A program made the translations under genes and the position numbers. Source: CALIZF01 sp046292445 (GTDB taxonomy: Bacteria > Pseudomonadota > Alphaproteobacteria > Rhodobacterales > Rhodobacteraceae). From it: DNA of 64,000 nt. Where the stretch lies: NCBI GenBank assembly GCA_046292445.1, contig JBKBQT010000008.1:73675-137674 (forward strand), given 5' to 3'. Under the pieces are notes generated by a model. That model saw only the letters and a list, made by a program, of their open reading frames with translations, searched no databases and had not been told where the DNA came from. Positions 7,142 to 15,296 of the stretch are shown here, in pieces. The first letter of the stretch is position 1. Each line of letters opens with the position of its first letter.

Positions 7142-8272
7142 TCAGCCGCGCGGCGGCGCGAGGATCGCCCGCGCCATCGCCCGCCCCTCGGGCGTGAGCG
7201 CCAGAGCCGCCCCGGCGCGGCGCACAAGGCCGCGGTCCTGCGCGGCCATCAGCACCTGCGCGATGCGGGCGCCGTCCCAGCCCAGATGCCCGGCAAGCCC
7301 GCCCTCGGTATTCTCGGCCGCCGCCTCGGGCCCTGCCTCGTGCGCGGCCAGATGGGCGGCCAGCGTGCGGCAATCGGCGTCAAGCCGGGCCCGGGTCCGC
7401 GCGCGCCCGGCGGCGAGGATGCCGTGCCGGGGGCCGGCGAGCAGCGCAGCGGCGAAGGCCGCCCCCGCCGCCAGCGCCATGGCGCCGCCGATCGACACAT
7501 CCGCCGCCACCGCCAGCGGATAGCCGACGGCTGCCGACACCGCCGCGATGGCCAGCGCCAGCGCCAGCATCGCCGAAAGCCGGTCGGTCAGCAGCAGCGC
7601 GGCCGCGGGCGGGACGATCACGAAGGCGACGAACAGCACCACCCCCACCGCATCGAACGCCGCCACCGCCGTCGCCGCCGTCAGCGCGAGCAAAAGGTTC
7701 CCGATCAGCCGCGGCCGCAGGCCGAGCGCGGCGGCAAGACCGGGATCGAAGGCGGCCAGCTTGAGCTCCTTCCAGAACGCCGCAACGAAGGCCGCATTGA
7801 CCGCCGTCATCGCCGCCAGCGCGATCACAGCGCGCGGCACCTCGGCGCCGAGAACCGGCACGGTGTCGAGCCAGACGAACCCGATCTCGCCCAGCAGCAC
7901 CGCATGGGCATCGAGGTGCAGGTTGCGCGCGTTGAGGTTGATGAGCAGGACGCCGAGCGCGAACATCGCCGGGAATACAAGGCCGATGGCCGCATCGTCC
8001 CGCACCAGCCGCGTCGCCGCCACCGCCTCGGTCGCGAGGACGCAAGCGACCCCGGCCGCCGCCGCCCCGACGATCAGGACCGGCCCCGCCGTCGCGCCCG
8101 TCGCCAGCCAGACCGCCACGATGCCCAGCACGATGGCATGGGCGATGGCATCGGCGAGCATCGCCTGCCCGCGCAGCACGAGGAAGGTGCCGGGCAGCGC
8201 TGCCGCGAGGCCGGTCAGCACGCCGGTCAGCACGATCATCGCCGGGATCGAGTCGAACGCGGCCGCGATCAT
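7142..8272 (-). CDS. metal ABC transporter permease with C-terminal winged-helix tail (TroD-like)
   Basis: A 376-residue ABC-3 family permease. The first ~285 residues have about eight hydrophobic helices, with the family stretch GTFLVLRGQAMLADAIAHAI near the N-terminus and FVAFVIVPPAAALLL. The last ~85 residues are soluble and resemble a winged-helix fold of the DtxR/MarR kind, ending in RRAGAALALTPEGRAMAR. Such a fused tail is known on TroC/TroD-type permeases of some bacteria; whether it binds DNA or metal is unknown. The start overlaps the stop of the upstream permease gene (ATGA). It is the last gene of the troABCD-like operon and would form a heterodimeric channel with the other permease. 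Confidence 0.87.
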   Translation of the reverse strand: MIAAAFDSIPAMIVLTGVLTGLAAALPGTFLVLRGQAMLADAIAHAIVLGIVAVWLATGATAGPVLIVGAAAAGVACVLATEAVAATRLVRDDAAIGLVFPAMFALGVLLINLNARNLHLDAHAVLLGEIGFVWLDTVPVLGAEVPRAVIALAAMTAVNAAFVAAFWKELKLAAFDPGLAAALGLRPRLIGNLLLALTAATAVAAFDAVGVVLFVAFVIVPPAAALLLTDRLSAMLALALAIAAVSAAVGYPLAVAADVSIGGAMALAAGAAFAAALLAGPRHGILAAGRARTRARLDADCRTLAAHLAAHEAGPEAAAENTEGGLAGHLGWDGARIAQVLMAAQDRGLVRRAGAALALTPEGRAMARAILAPPRG

Positions 8273-9390
8273 CGCCCGCCCCCGTCTGCGGCGCTGCGCC
8301 CGGCGGCCGTCAGTTCCCAATGCGGCGTATTCTCGGGCGCGTGATCGACCGCCCGCACCAGCCCGGCCGCTTCGAGCCTTGCAAGCGTGGCGCGCGCGGC
8401 GCGGCCGTGCAGCGCCTCGATCATCCCGCGCTCGGCCGGATAGGCGGGGTCGGCATGCGCCCGCGCCAGCGCCGACAGGCTGCCGAGCACGCGCCCCTCG
8501 GCCGCACTGTTCCGCGCCCGCCCGCGCGCCCGCGCGCCGCGCAGCACGGCGGCGAGTGCCCCCCTCTCGGGCGCGAGCAGAAACGACAGCACCACCATCC
8601 CGGTCGCCGTCAGCACGATCACCGGCCCGGTCGCAAGGCCCCGCGACGCCGCGCTGACCAGCGCCCCGGCCACCCCCGCCACCGCCCCGAACGCGGCAGA
8701 CAGCGCCACCATCGCACCGAGCGAGCGCGCCCATTGCCGCGCCGCCGCCGCCGGGGCGACGATCAGCGCCGTCATCAGCACGACCCCGACGATCTGCACC
8801 CCCGCCACCACCGCGACCGCGATGAGCGCGGTCAGCCCGAGGTCGATCCGCGCCACCGGCCAGCCCTGCACGGCGGCGAAGGCGGGATCGAAGGTCGCGA
8901 CCTTGATCGGGCGCCAGAGCAACGCCACAGCCGCCACCGAAACCGCCCCGAGACCGGCGAGCAACACGACGTCGCCGGCCAGCATCGCCGCCGCCTGCCC
9001 GAACAGGAACGTCTCGAGCCCCGCCTGCGACGCCCCGCCGGTCGCCTGCACATGCGTCAAGAGCACCACCCCCGCGGCGAAGAACAGCGACAGCACGATC
9101 CCGAGCGCGGTATCCGGCTTGATGCGCGTGGACCGCGCGACGACCGCCACCGCCCATGCCGCCGCCAGACCCGCCGCCAGTGCGCCCGCCATCAGCGCCG
9201 GCAGGTGCCGCCCGCCCGCGACGAGGAACCCCAGGCACACGCCGGGCAGCGCGGCATGGGCGAGGGTGTCGCCCAGCAGGCTCTGCCGCCTGAGCAGCGC
9301 AAAGGCGCCCGCCAGCCCCGCCAGCGCCCCGGCGAGCGCGGCGCCGAGCGCGACGATCCGGGTGGTGTAGTCGGCCAGCAGGTCGATCAC
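8269..9390 (-). CDS. metal ABC transporter permease with C-terminal winged-helix tail (TroC-like)
   Basis: A 373-residue ABC-3 family permease. The hydrophobic N-terminal part has the family pattern FALLRRQSLLGDTLAHAALP (loop facing the ATPase) and VVGVQIVGVVLMTALIVAP further on. After about residue 285 the protein turns hydrophilic, and a compact domain follows with YPAERGMIEALHG, LARLEAAGLVRAV and a final WELTAAGR strand, the pattern of a winged helix. Both start and stop overlap neighbours by 4 bp (ATGA), so all four transporter genes are probably translated as a coupled set. Expected in the inner membrane as half of the metal channel. Confidence 0.88.
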   Translation of the reverse strand: MIDLLADYTTRIVALGAALAGALAGLAGAFALLRRQSLLGDTLAHAALPGVCLGFLVAGGRHLPALMAGALAAGLAAAWAVAVVARSTRIKPDTALGIVLSLFFAAGVVLLTHVQATGGASQAGLETFLFGQAAAMLAGDVVLLAGLGAVSVAAVALLWRPIKVATFDPAFAAVQGWPVARIDLGLTALIAVAVVAGVQIVGVVLMTALIVAPAAAARQWARSLGAMVALSAAFGAVAGVAGALVSAASRGLATGPVIVLTATGMVVLSFLLAPERGALAAVLRGARARGRARNSAAEGRVLGSLSALARAHADPAYPAERGMIEALHGRAARATLARLEAAGLVRAVDHAPENTPHWELTAAGRSAADGGGR

Positions 9391-10139
9391 GCCCCGGCCC
9401 CCAGCAGCGCCGCCTGCCCGCCATAGGTGCGCGCCAGCGCCTCGCGCGTGTAGACCTCGCCCACAGGGCCCTGCGCGATCACCCGCACGTTCAGCAGCAC
9501 CATCCAGTCGAAATAGCGCTCGACCGTGGAAAGGTCATGGTGGACGACCACGATCGTCCGCCCCTCGTTGCGCAGGGCCTGCAACACGGCGACGATGGCC
9601 CGCTCGGTCGGCGCATCCACCCCCGCCATCGGTTCGTCCAGCAGGATGAGGTCAGCCCCCTGCACCAGCGCCCGGGCGAGGAACACGCGCTGCTGCTGGC
9701 CGCCCGAAAGCTGCCCGATCTGGCGGCCGGCATAGTCCTGCATCCCCACCCGTTCGAGCGCCGCCATCGCCGCATCCCGCCCCGCGCGCCCCGGCCGCCG
9801 GAACCAGCCGAGCCGGCCATAGGTTCCCATCGTCACCACGTCGAGCACGTCGGTCGGGAAATCCCAGTCCACGCTGGCGCGCTGCGGCACGTAGGCGACG
9901 CGCTGGCGGGCGGCGGCGAAGGGCAGGCCGAAGAACCGCACATGCCCGGCCGCCGGGCGCACAAGGCCGAGCGCGGCCTTGAGCAACGTGGATTTGCCCG
10001 CGCCGTTCGGCCCGACGATGGCCGCCATGACGCCGGGCGGGATGTCGAGGTCGATGTCCCACAGGACCGGGCGTTCGTGATAGCTGACCGTCAGATCCTC
10101 GATGTGCAGCGCGATATGCGGCTCGTGCAGATCGCTCAT
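9387..10139 (-). CDS. metal ABC transporter ATP-binding protein (TroB-like)
   Basis: A 250-residue ABC ATPase that would power uptake of a divalent metal. Visible motifs are Walker A GPNGAGKST, a Q-loop at YVPQRASVDWDFP, the signature LSGGQQQR, Walker B LILLDEP, and the H-switch in VVVHHDLSTV. Length and the Val-Asp-Trp-Asp-Phe-Pro after the Q-loop are typical of Mn/Zn/Fe (TroB/SitB/MntA) transporters. It overlaps the binding-protein gene upstream and the permease gene downstream by 4 bp each (ATGA). Cytoplasmic, membrane-associated. Confidence 0.92.
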   Translation of the reverse strand: MSDLHEPHIALHIEDLTVSYHERPVLWDIDLDIPPGVMAAIVGPNGAGKSTLLKAALGLVRPAAGHVRFFGLPFAAARQRVAYVPQRASVDWDFPTDVLDVVTMGTYGRLGWFRRPGRAGRDAAMAALERVGMQDYAGRQIGQLSGGQQQRVFLARALVQGADLILLDEPMAGVDAPTERAIVAVLQALRNEGRTIVVVHHDLSTVERYFDWMVLLNVRVIAQGPVGEVYTREALARTYGGQAALLGAGA

Positions 10140-11161
10140 CCGATCCCCCAGATCGCGCCCCAGTCCCGCAGCGCCTCCGGCAGCGGCAGCGCCCTGCCGC
10201 CGAGGGCGGCGGCGATGGCGGTCACATTGGCATGGATCATGCCGATATAGGTGCCCGCCGCCGTCCCCTCGGCCCCCATCGCATCGGCCAGCAGCGCGCC
10301 GCCGATGGTCACCTCGTGCCCGAGGCTGCGGGCGGCGGCGATCAGCGCCTCGATGGTGCGCGGATTGATCGTGCTTTCGACGAACACCGCCGGCACGCGC
10401 ATGTCGGCGACCAGCCGGGCGGTTTGGGTGATGTCGGCCACGCTCGCCTCGGCCTCGGTCGAGATCCCCTGGATCGCCTCGACCCGGATGTCCCAGTCGC
10501 GGCCCATATAGCCGAAGGCGTCATGCGCGGTCACGAGGATCCGCCTGTCCGCGGGAATCGTGGCGAGGCTTGCGCGCCCCCAGGCGTCGAGCGCGGCAAG
10601 TTCGGCCGCGTGCCGCCCGGCCGCCGCCGCCACGGCCTCGGCGCAGGCCGGCGCGGCATCGCGCACCGCCGCCGCAACCGCCGGGATCGCGAGGGACCAG
10701 AGCGCAGGCGACATCCAGACATGCGGATCGGGGGCGCCATCCTCGACCAGCAGCCGGTCCGCCGGGATCGCCGCGCCGATGGCGACCACCGTCTTGCGCG
10801 TGCCGAGCCGGCCGAGCACCTGCGCAAGCTGGCCTTCGAGCCCGAGGCCGAGATAGAGGATCACATCCGCCCGGTTCAGCGCCGCGACATCCGACGGCGT
10901 GGCGCGGTAGGTATGCGGATCGGTCCCCGGCCCGATGAGCGCGCGCACCTCGGCGCAGTCCCCGGCAAGGGTGCGGGCCATGTCGGCGATCATGCCGATC
11001 GTCGCCACGATGCGCGGCCGGTCCGCTGCCGCCGCGGGCGCTGCGGCCAGCGCCGCGGCGAATGCAACCGGCAGGACAAGCGACCGGACGAGCCATCGGG
11101 CGCCGCGCGCCGCTGCGCGGCGGCGCGAGACCTGGAGGCGGGAAAGACCGAAGGCGGGCAT
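10136..11161 (-). CDS. metal ABC transporter substrate-binding protein (TroA-like)
   Basis: A 341-residue periplasmic cluster A-I binding protein with an Arg-rich, hydrophobic signal peptide over the first ~45 residues. Metal ligands can be read as His in DPHTYRATP, His in DPHVWMSP, His in TAHDAFGYMG and Asp in LLADAMGAEG, giving the His-His-His-Asp set of TroA (Mn or Zn) rather than the His-His-Glu-Asp set of MntC/PsaA. The His-rich loop typical of ZnuA is absent. The start at 11161 is supported by GGAGG at the right distance; an upstream in-frame ATG at 11200 would lie inside the promoter. First gene of the troABCD-like operon, with a Fur/Mur-like box in its promoter, so iron or manganese control is likely. 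Confidence 0.9.
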   Translation of the reverse strand: MPAFGLSRLQVSRRRAAARGARWLVRSLVLPVAFAAALAAAPAAAADRPRIVATIGMIADMARTLAGDCAEVRALIGPGTDPHTYRATPSDVAALNRADVILYLGLGLEGQLAQVLGRLGTRKTVVAIGAAIPADRLLVEDGAPDPHVWMSPALWSLAIPAVAAAVRDAAPACAEAVAAAAGRHAAELAALDAWGRASLATIPADRRILVTAHDAFGYMGRDWDIRVEAIQGISTEAEASVADITQTARLVADMRVPAVFVESTINPRTIEALIAAARSLGHEVTIGGALLADAMGAEGTAAGTYIGMIHANVTAIAAALGGRALPLPEALRDWGAIWGIG

Positions 11162-11183
11162 GAAAACCTCCATTGCGCCGAAA

Positions 11184-11211
11184 CTGATAATCATTCGCAT
11201 TCCAAAGTCAA
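11184..11211 (-). promoter_or_regulatory. predicted promoter of the troABCD-like operon
   Basis: On the minus strand, TTGACT (11206-11211) and TATCAG (11184-11189) are separated by 16 bp. The spacer is filled by a Fur-family box. The transcript would start just upstream of the GGAGG site of the binding-protein gene. Confidence 0.5.
11185..11199. promoter_or_regulatory. Fur/Mur-like operator
   Basis: The 15-bp sequence TGATAATCATTCGCA has a perfect Fur half-site (TGATAAT) and an imperfect second half (ATTCGCA against ATTATCA), arranged 7-1-7. The TGCGAAT half resembles what I recall of Mur/Fur boxes in Rhodobacterales. It sits between the -35 and -10 of the predicted tro promoter, so binding would repress. 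Confidence 0.55.
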
Positions 11212-11289
11212 GCCGCGCGCCCCTCCGGGCCCCTTGCCGCCACGCGCGCGCTGCCGCACAAGGGCGTGACTGCGCAGGCGGGGACGGGC

Positions 11290-12804
11290 ATGGCCGACAA
11301 TCACCTTTTCGACGCGCTCTTTGCGCCGCTCGACGGGCGGACGGGCGATCTGATGATCCTGCCCGACGGACGGACGGTCACGGGCGCTGCCTTCCACGCG
11401 ATGGTCCTGCGGATGGCCGGCGCGCTCGCGGCGCTCGGCATCGCCCCGGGCGACCGTGTCGCGGTGCAGGTCGCCAAATCGCCCGAGGCGCTGGCGCTTT
11501 ATGGCGCGGCAGTGGCGGCCGGGGCGGTGTTCCTGCCGCTCAACCCCGCCTATACCCCGGCCGAGGTCGCCTATTTCGTCGGCAATGCCGAGCCGCGGAT
11601 CCTCGTGTGCGATCCGGGCCGGGCGGCCGCGCTGGCCCCGGTCGCGGCCGGCGCGCGGATCGTGACGCTGGACGCGGGCGGGGCGGGCAGCCTCGCCGAT
11701 CTCGCGGCGGGGCAGGACGGGGCCTTTGCGCCGGTGGGGCGCGGGCCGGGCGATCTGGCGGCGATCCTCTATACGTCGGGCACCACGGGCCGGTCCAAGG
11801 GCGCGATGCTCACCCATGCCAACCTTCTGTCCAACGGTGCGGTGCTGGCGCGGGAATGGGCCTTCACCGACCGCGACGTGCTGCTGCACATGCTGCCGGT
11901 GTTCCACACCCACGGCCTGTTCGTGGCCACCAACATCGCGCTGCTGACGGGCGGGCGGATGATCCTCTGCCCCGGTTTCGATGCGGCCGAGGCGCTGCGC
12001 CTGATCCCGCAGGCGAGCGCGATGATGGGCGTGCCGACGTTCTACACCCGGCTCTTGGACGATCCCCGGCTGGACCGCGCCCTGACCGCCCACATGCGCC
12101 TGTTCGTCAGCGGCTCGGCCCCGCTGCTGGCCGAGACCCACCGCGCCTGGGAGGCGCGGACGGGCCACCGCATCCTCGAACGCTACGGCATGACCGAGAC
12201 CAACATGAACACCTCCAACCCCTATGCGGGCGAGCGGCGCGCCGGCACCGTGGGCCTGCCCCTGCCGGGGGTCGAGGTGCGGGTCTGCGACCCCGCGGGC
12301 CGCCCGCTGCCGCCGGGGGAGACGGGGATGGTCGAGGTGCGCGGGCCGAATGTCTTTGCCGGCTACTGGCGGATGCCGGACAAGACGGCCGAGGACCTGC
12401 GCGCGGACGGGTTCTTCATCACCGGCGATCTGGGACGGTTCGATGCCGACGGCTATCTGACCATCGTCGGGCGGCAGAAGGACCTCATCATCACCGGCGG
12501 CTTCAACGTCTATCCGGTCGAGGTCGAAGCGGCGATCGACGCCCTGCCGGGGGTTCTGGAAAGCGCGGTCGTCGGCGTGCCGCATCCCGATTTCGGCGAG
12601 GCGGTGGTGGCGATCGTGGTCCCCCGGGCGGGGGCGAGCCTCGAGCCCGCCGCGATCATCGGGGGGCTTGCCGAAACGCTCGCCCGGTTCAAGCAGCCCA
12701 AGGCGGTCGAGATCGCGGCGGCCCTGCCGCGCAACAGCATGGGCAAGGTGCAGAAGGCCGAATTGCGGGCGCGCCACGCGGCCCGTTTTGCAGGGGGGAC
12801 ATGA
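11290..12804 (+). CDS. matB: malonyl-CoA synthetase (AMP-forming)
   Basis: A 504-residue member of the acyl-adenylate-forming superfamily, very similar in pattern and length to MatB, which joins malonate (or methylmalonate) to CoA using ATP. The P-loop-like motif YTSGTTGRSKGAML is near residue 160, the A5 motif is RYGMTETNMN, the hinge motif lies in ITGDLGRFD, and the C-terminal catalytic Lys lies in NSMGKVQKAEL. The start at 11290 gives the usual MatB N-terminus (Met-Ala-Asp-Asn-His-Leu-Phe). It overlaps the next gene by 4 bp (ATGA). The usual partner matA (malonyl-CoA decarboxylase) is not visible, so malonate use through MatB alone is inferred. Confidence 0.88.
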   Translation: MADNHLFDALFAPLDGRTGDLMILPDGRTVTGAAFHAMVLRMAGALAALGIAPGDRVAVQVAKSPEALALYGAAVAAGAVFLPLNPAYTPAEVAYFVGNAEPRILVCDPGRAAALAPVAAGARIVTLDAGGAGSLADLAAGQDGAFAPVGRGPGDLAAILYTSGTTGRSKGAMLTHANLLSNGAVLAREWAFTDRDVLLHMLPVFHTHGLFVATNIALLTGGRMILCPGFDAAEALRLIPQASAMMGVPTFYTRLLDDPRLDRALTAHMRLFVSGSAPLLAETHRAWEARTGHRILERYGMTETNMNTSNPYAGERRAGTVGLPLPGVEVRVCDPAGRPLPPGETGMVEVRGPNVFAGYWRMPDKTAEDLRADGFFITGDLGRFDADGYLTIVGRQKDLIITGGFNVYPVEVEAAIDALPGVLESAVVGVPHPDFGEAVVAIVVPRAGASLEPAAIIGGLAETLARFKQPKAVEIAAALPRNSMGKVQKAELRARHAARFAGGT

Positions 12805-13781
12805 CGATGGCCAGAACGGTCGTGATCCGGGCGCATGGCGGGCCCGAAGTGCTGGAGTTCGAGGATCGCCCGGTGGGCGATCCCGGCCCGGGCGAGATTC
12901 GCATCCGCCATCATGCCGTGGGGCTGAATTTCATCGACGTCTACCAGCGCGGCGGCCTCTACCCGATGGCCCTTCCCGCCGCGCTCGGGATGGAAGCGGC
13001 GGGCATCGTCGAGGCGGTCGGGCCGGGCGTGTCCCATCTCGCCCCTGGCATGCGCGCGGCCTATGCCAGCCAGCCGCCCGGTGCCTATTGCGAGGCGCGG
13101 GTGATGCCGGCTGCGCAGGTCGTCCCGCTGCCCGAGGCGGTGTCCTTCGAGACCGGGGCGGCGATGATGCTCAAGGGCCTGACGGTCGAATACCTCTTTC
13201 ACCGCACCGCCGACCTGAGGGCTGGCGATACCGTGCTGTTCCATGCCGCCGCCGGGGGCGTGGGGCTGATCGCCTGCCAATGGGCGCGGTCCGAGGGGAT
13301 CCGCCTCATCGCAACGGCCGGTTCGGCCGAGAAATGCCGCCTCGCGCTCGATCACGGCGCGGCCGAGGCGATCAACTACCGCGAGGCCGACTGGCCGGCG
13401 CAGGTGCGCAGCCTGACCGGGGGCAGGGGGGTGGATGCGGTGATGGATTCGGTCGGCGCGGCGACCTGGGACGGCTCGCTCGACTGCCTTCGGCCGCTGG
13501 GGACGATGATCTCGTTCGGCAATGCCTCGGGGCCGGTGCCGCCGGTCAACCTCGGGGTGCTGGCGGCCAAGGGTTCGCTCAAGGTCACGCGGCCGACGCT
13601 GTTCACCCATATCGCCGATCATGCGACCTGCCAGATGATGGCGGCGCGGCTGATGGCCAAGGTCACATCGGGGCTGGTGGCGGTCCGCATCGACCAGCGT
13701 TTTCCGCTGGGCGAGGTGGCCGAGGCGCACCGCGCGCTCGAGGCGCGGGCGACGACGGGGGCGACGGTCCTCATGCCCTGA
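12801..13781 (+). CDS. NADPH:quinone oxidoreductase (zinc-free MDR family)
   Basis: A 326-residue medium-chain dehydrogenase/reductase of the quinone oxidoreductase group. The N-terminal GroES-like domain has GLNFIDVYQRGGLYP, and the Rossmann domain has HAAAGGVGLIACQWA with the AxxGxxG pattern. The structural and catalytic zinc ligands of alcohol dehydrogenases are absent, as in Qor. Likely activity is NADPH-dependent reduction of quinones or unsaturated ketones. The ATG at 12801 overlaps the matB stop and is preceded by CAGGGGGG; a second in-frame ATG lies 6 bp on. It probably shares an mRNA with matB. The G29 run begins 22 bp past the stop. Confidence 0.88.
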   Translation: MTMARTVVIRAHGGPEVLEFEDRPVGDPGPGEIRIRHHAVGLNFIDVYQRGGLYPMALPAALGMEAAGIVEAVGPGVSHLAPGMRAAYASQPPGAYCEARVMPAAQVVPLPEAVSFETGAAMMLKGLTVEYLFHRTADLRAGDTVLFHAAAGGVGLIACQWARSEGIRLIATAGSAEKCRLALDHGAAEAINYREADWPAQVRSLTGGRGVDAVMDSVGAATWDGSLDCLRPLGTMISFGNASGPVPPVNLGVLAAKGSLKVTRPTLFTHIADHATCQMMAARLMAKVTSGLVAVRIDQRFPLGEVAEAHRALEARATTGATVLMP

Positions 13782-13802
13782 GGGCGGGGGCGGGTGGCGG
13801 GC

Positions 13803-13831
13803 GGGGGGGGGGGGGGGGGGGGGGGGGGGGG
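13803..13831 (+). repeat. homopolymer of 29 G
   Basis: An uninterrupted run of 29 guanines lies in the gap between the quinone oxidoreductase gene and the luciferase-like gene, right before a hairpin and the GAGTATTT element. Such tracts slip in replication and can form G-quadruplexes; they are also a common place for assembly error, so the exact length is uncertain. Confidence 0.9.
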
Positions 13832-13837
13832 CGGGCG

Positions 13838-13884
13838 CCGGGGGCCAGCCCCCGGACCCCCGGAGTATTTCGCGAACGATGAAG
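13838..13884 (+). repeat. intergenic hairpin plus GAGTATTT element, copy 1
   Basis: A hairpin CCGGGGG-CCAG-CCCCCGG (13838-13855) is followed by CCCCCGGAGTATTT, three variable bases, GAAC and GATGAAG (to 13884). The same core occurs near 39783 and, inverted, at 25441. The copy is downstream of the quinone oxidoreductase gene and may act as its terminator. Confidence 0.75.
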
Positions 13885-13971
13885 TGGGGCGGCCTATGCC
13901 ATCCCCGGGGGCTGCGCGCACAGGTGTTGAGGCCGGCGCGCCGCGCCGCGGTCGGGACGGGCCGCGGCGGA

Positions 13972-14025
13972 TTGACACGGCCGCGCTTGCGAAAAATGAC
14001 GCACCCGACATACTTGTGTCCGGGT
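13972..14025 (+). promoter_or_regulatory. possible promoter/operator of the luciferase-like gene
   Basis: A perfect -35 box TTGACA (13972-13977) has only a weak -10 at 17 bp (AATGAC). An imperfect palindrome, ACCCGACA (14003-14010) facing TGTCCGGGT (14017-14025), lies between it and the GGGAGGA ribosome-binding site. This could be an operator, but no regulator gene is adjacent. Confidence 0.3.
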
Positions 14026-14073
14026 GGAGGCGGTCAATCAGAAGCCGAAGCGCCCGTTCATTGGGAGGACTTC

Positions 14074-15249
14074 ATGACACAGCGCCTGCGCTTCGGCGTG
14101 TTTCTGGCCCCGTTTCACAAACCGGGCATCAACCCCACCCTCGCGCTCGAGGACGACCTCGACCTGATGCGGTGGCTCGACCGTTGCGGCTATGACGAGG
14201 CCTGGATCGGCGAGCATCATTCGGCCGGGTCCGAGATCATCGCCAGCCCGGAGATCTTCATCGCCGCCGCGGCCGAACGCACGCGGCACATCCGGCTCGG
14301 CACCGGCGTGACGAGCCTGAGCTATCACAACCCGCTCTGGGTGGCCGAGCGGATCGTGCAGCTCGACCACATGACGCGGGGCCGGGTGATGCTGGGCGTG
14401 GGGCCGGGGGCGCTGCCGACGGATGCGCGGATGATCGGCATCGACCCGAGCCAGACGCGCGGGCTGCTCGAGGACAGTCTGGGGTGCATCATGCACCTGC
14501 TGACCAGCGAGGCGCCGCTGACCTTCCGCAACGACCGCTGGGATCTGCGCGAGGCGCGGCTGCACCTGCGGCCCTATTCGCAGCCGCTGTTCGACATCGC
14601 GACTGCCGCGGTGGCATCGCCGGCCGGGCCGCGGCTGGCAGGGCGGCACGGGGTCGGGATGCTGTCGATCGGCGCGACGACCGCCGCCGGATTCGATGCG
14701 CTGGCGCTGCACTGGGATGTGGTCGAGGCCGAGGCGAAGCAGCATGGCAAGGCGGTGGACCGGTCCAAGTGGCGGCTCGTCGGCCTTGTGCACATCGCCG
14801 ACACCGCCGATCAGGCGGCGCGGGACGTCGAATACGGGATCGAGCAGTGGTTCCACTATTTCCAGGCCGTCGCGGCCTTTCCGCAGATGGCGGTGCCGGG
14901 GAATACGGTCGAGGAGATGATCCGGTTCGTGAACGAAAGCGGCTTTGGCGCGATCGGCACGCCCGACATGGCGGTGGCGCAGATCGAGCGGCTGATGAAG
15001 CAGTCGAACGGCGGGTTCGGCGCCTACCTGATGCTGGCGCACAACTGGGCCGACCCGGCGGCGACGCGCAAGAGCTATGAACTGATCGCCCGTTATGTGA
15101 TGCCGCATTTCCAGGGCCATCACATGGCGACGATGCAGGCCGCCGCCCGGGCGGAAAAGCTGCGCCCCGATCTTGCGGCCAGACATGCCGCGGCGGTCGA
15201 GGCGATGACGGCGCGGTATCAGGCGGAACTGGCCGAACGCGTTCACTGA
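14074..15249 (+). CDS. LLM-class flavin-dependent monooxygenase
   Basis: A 391-residue protein of the bacterial luciferase superfamily (TIM-barrel flavoproteins using reduced FMN or F420). Visible features are FGVFLAPFHKPG at the start, DEAWIGEHHS near residue 45, LGTGVTSLSYHNPLWVAERI, and LDHMTRGRVMLGVGPGALP. The pattern is closest to the limonene 1,2-monooxygenase-like subgroup, though the real substrate cannot be read from sequence. The start at 14074 is fixed by a strong GGGAGGA site. It stands alone between the G29/hairpin region and the 3' end of gyrB, so it is probably a single-gene unit. A flavin reductase partner is not seen nearby. Confidence 0.85.
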   Translation: MTQRLRFGVFLAPFHKPGINPTLALEDDLDLMRWLDRCGYDEAWIGEHHSAGSEIIASPEIFIAAAAERTRHIRLGTGVTSLSYHNPLWVAERIVQLDHMTRGRVMLGVGPGALPTDARMIGIDPSQTRGLLEDSLGCIMHLLTSEAPLTFRNDRWDLREARLHLRPYSQPLFDIATAAVASPAGPRLAGRHGVGMLSIGATTAAGFDALALHWDVVEAEAKQHGKAVDRSKWRLVGLVHIADTADQAARDVEYGIEQWFHYFQAVAAFPQMAVPGNTVEEMIRFVNESGFGAIGTPDMAVAQIERLMKQSNGGFGAYLMLAHNWADPAATRKSYELIARYVMPHFQGHHMATMQAAARAEKLRPDLAARHAAAVEAMTARYQAELAERVH

Positions 15250-15296
15250 CGCGGGGCCTTGCGGATGCGCGGCCCGGGCGGCGCATCCGCACCTCG

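Noticed and set aside
10136..11161. ZnuA zinc-specific binding protein
   Set aside because: No His-rich loop is present and the ligand pattern and promoter box fit TroA/Mur-type systems better.
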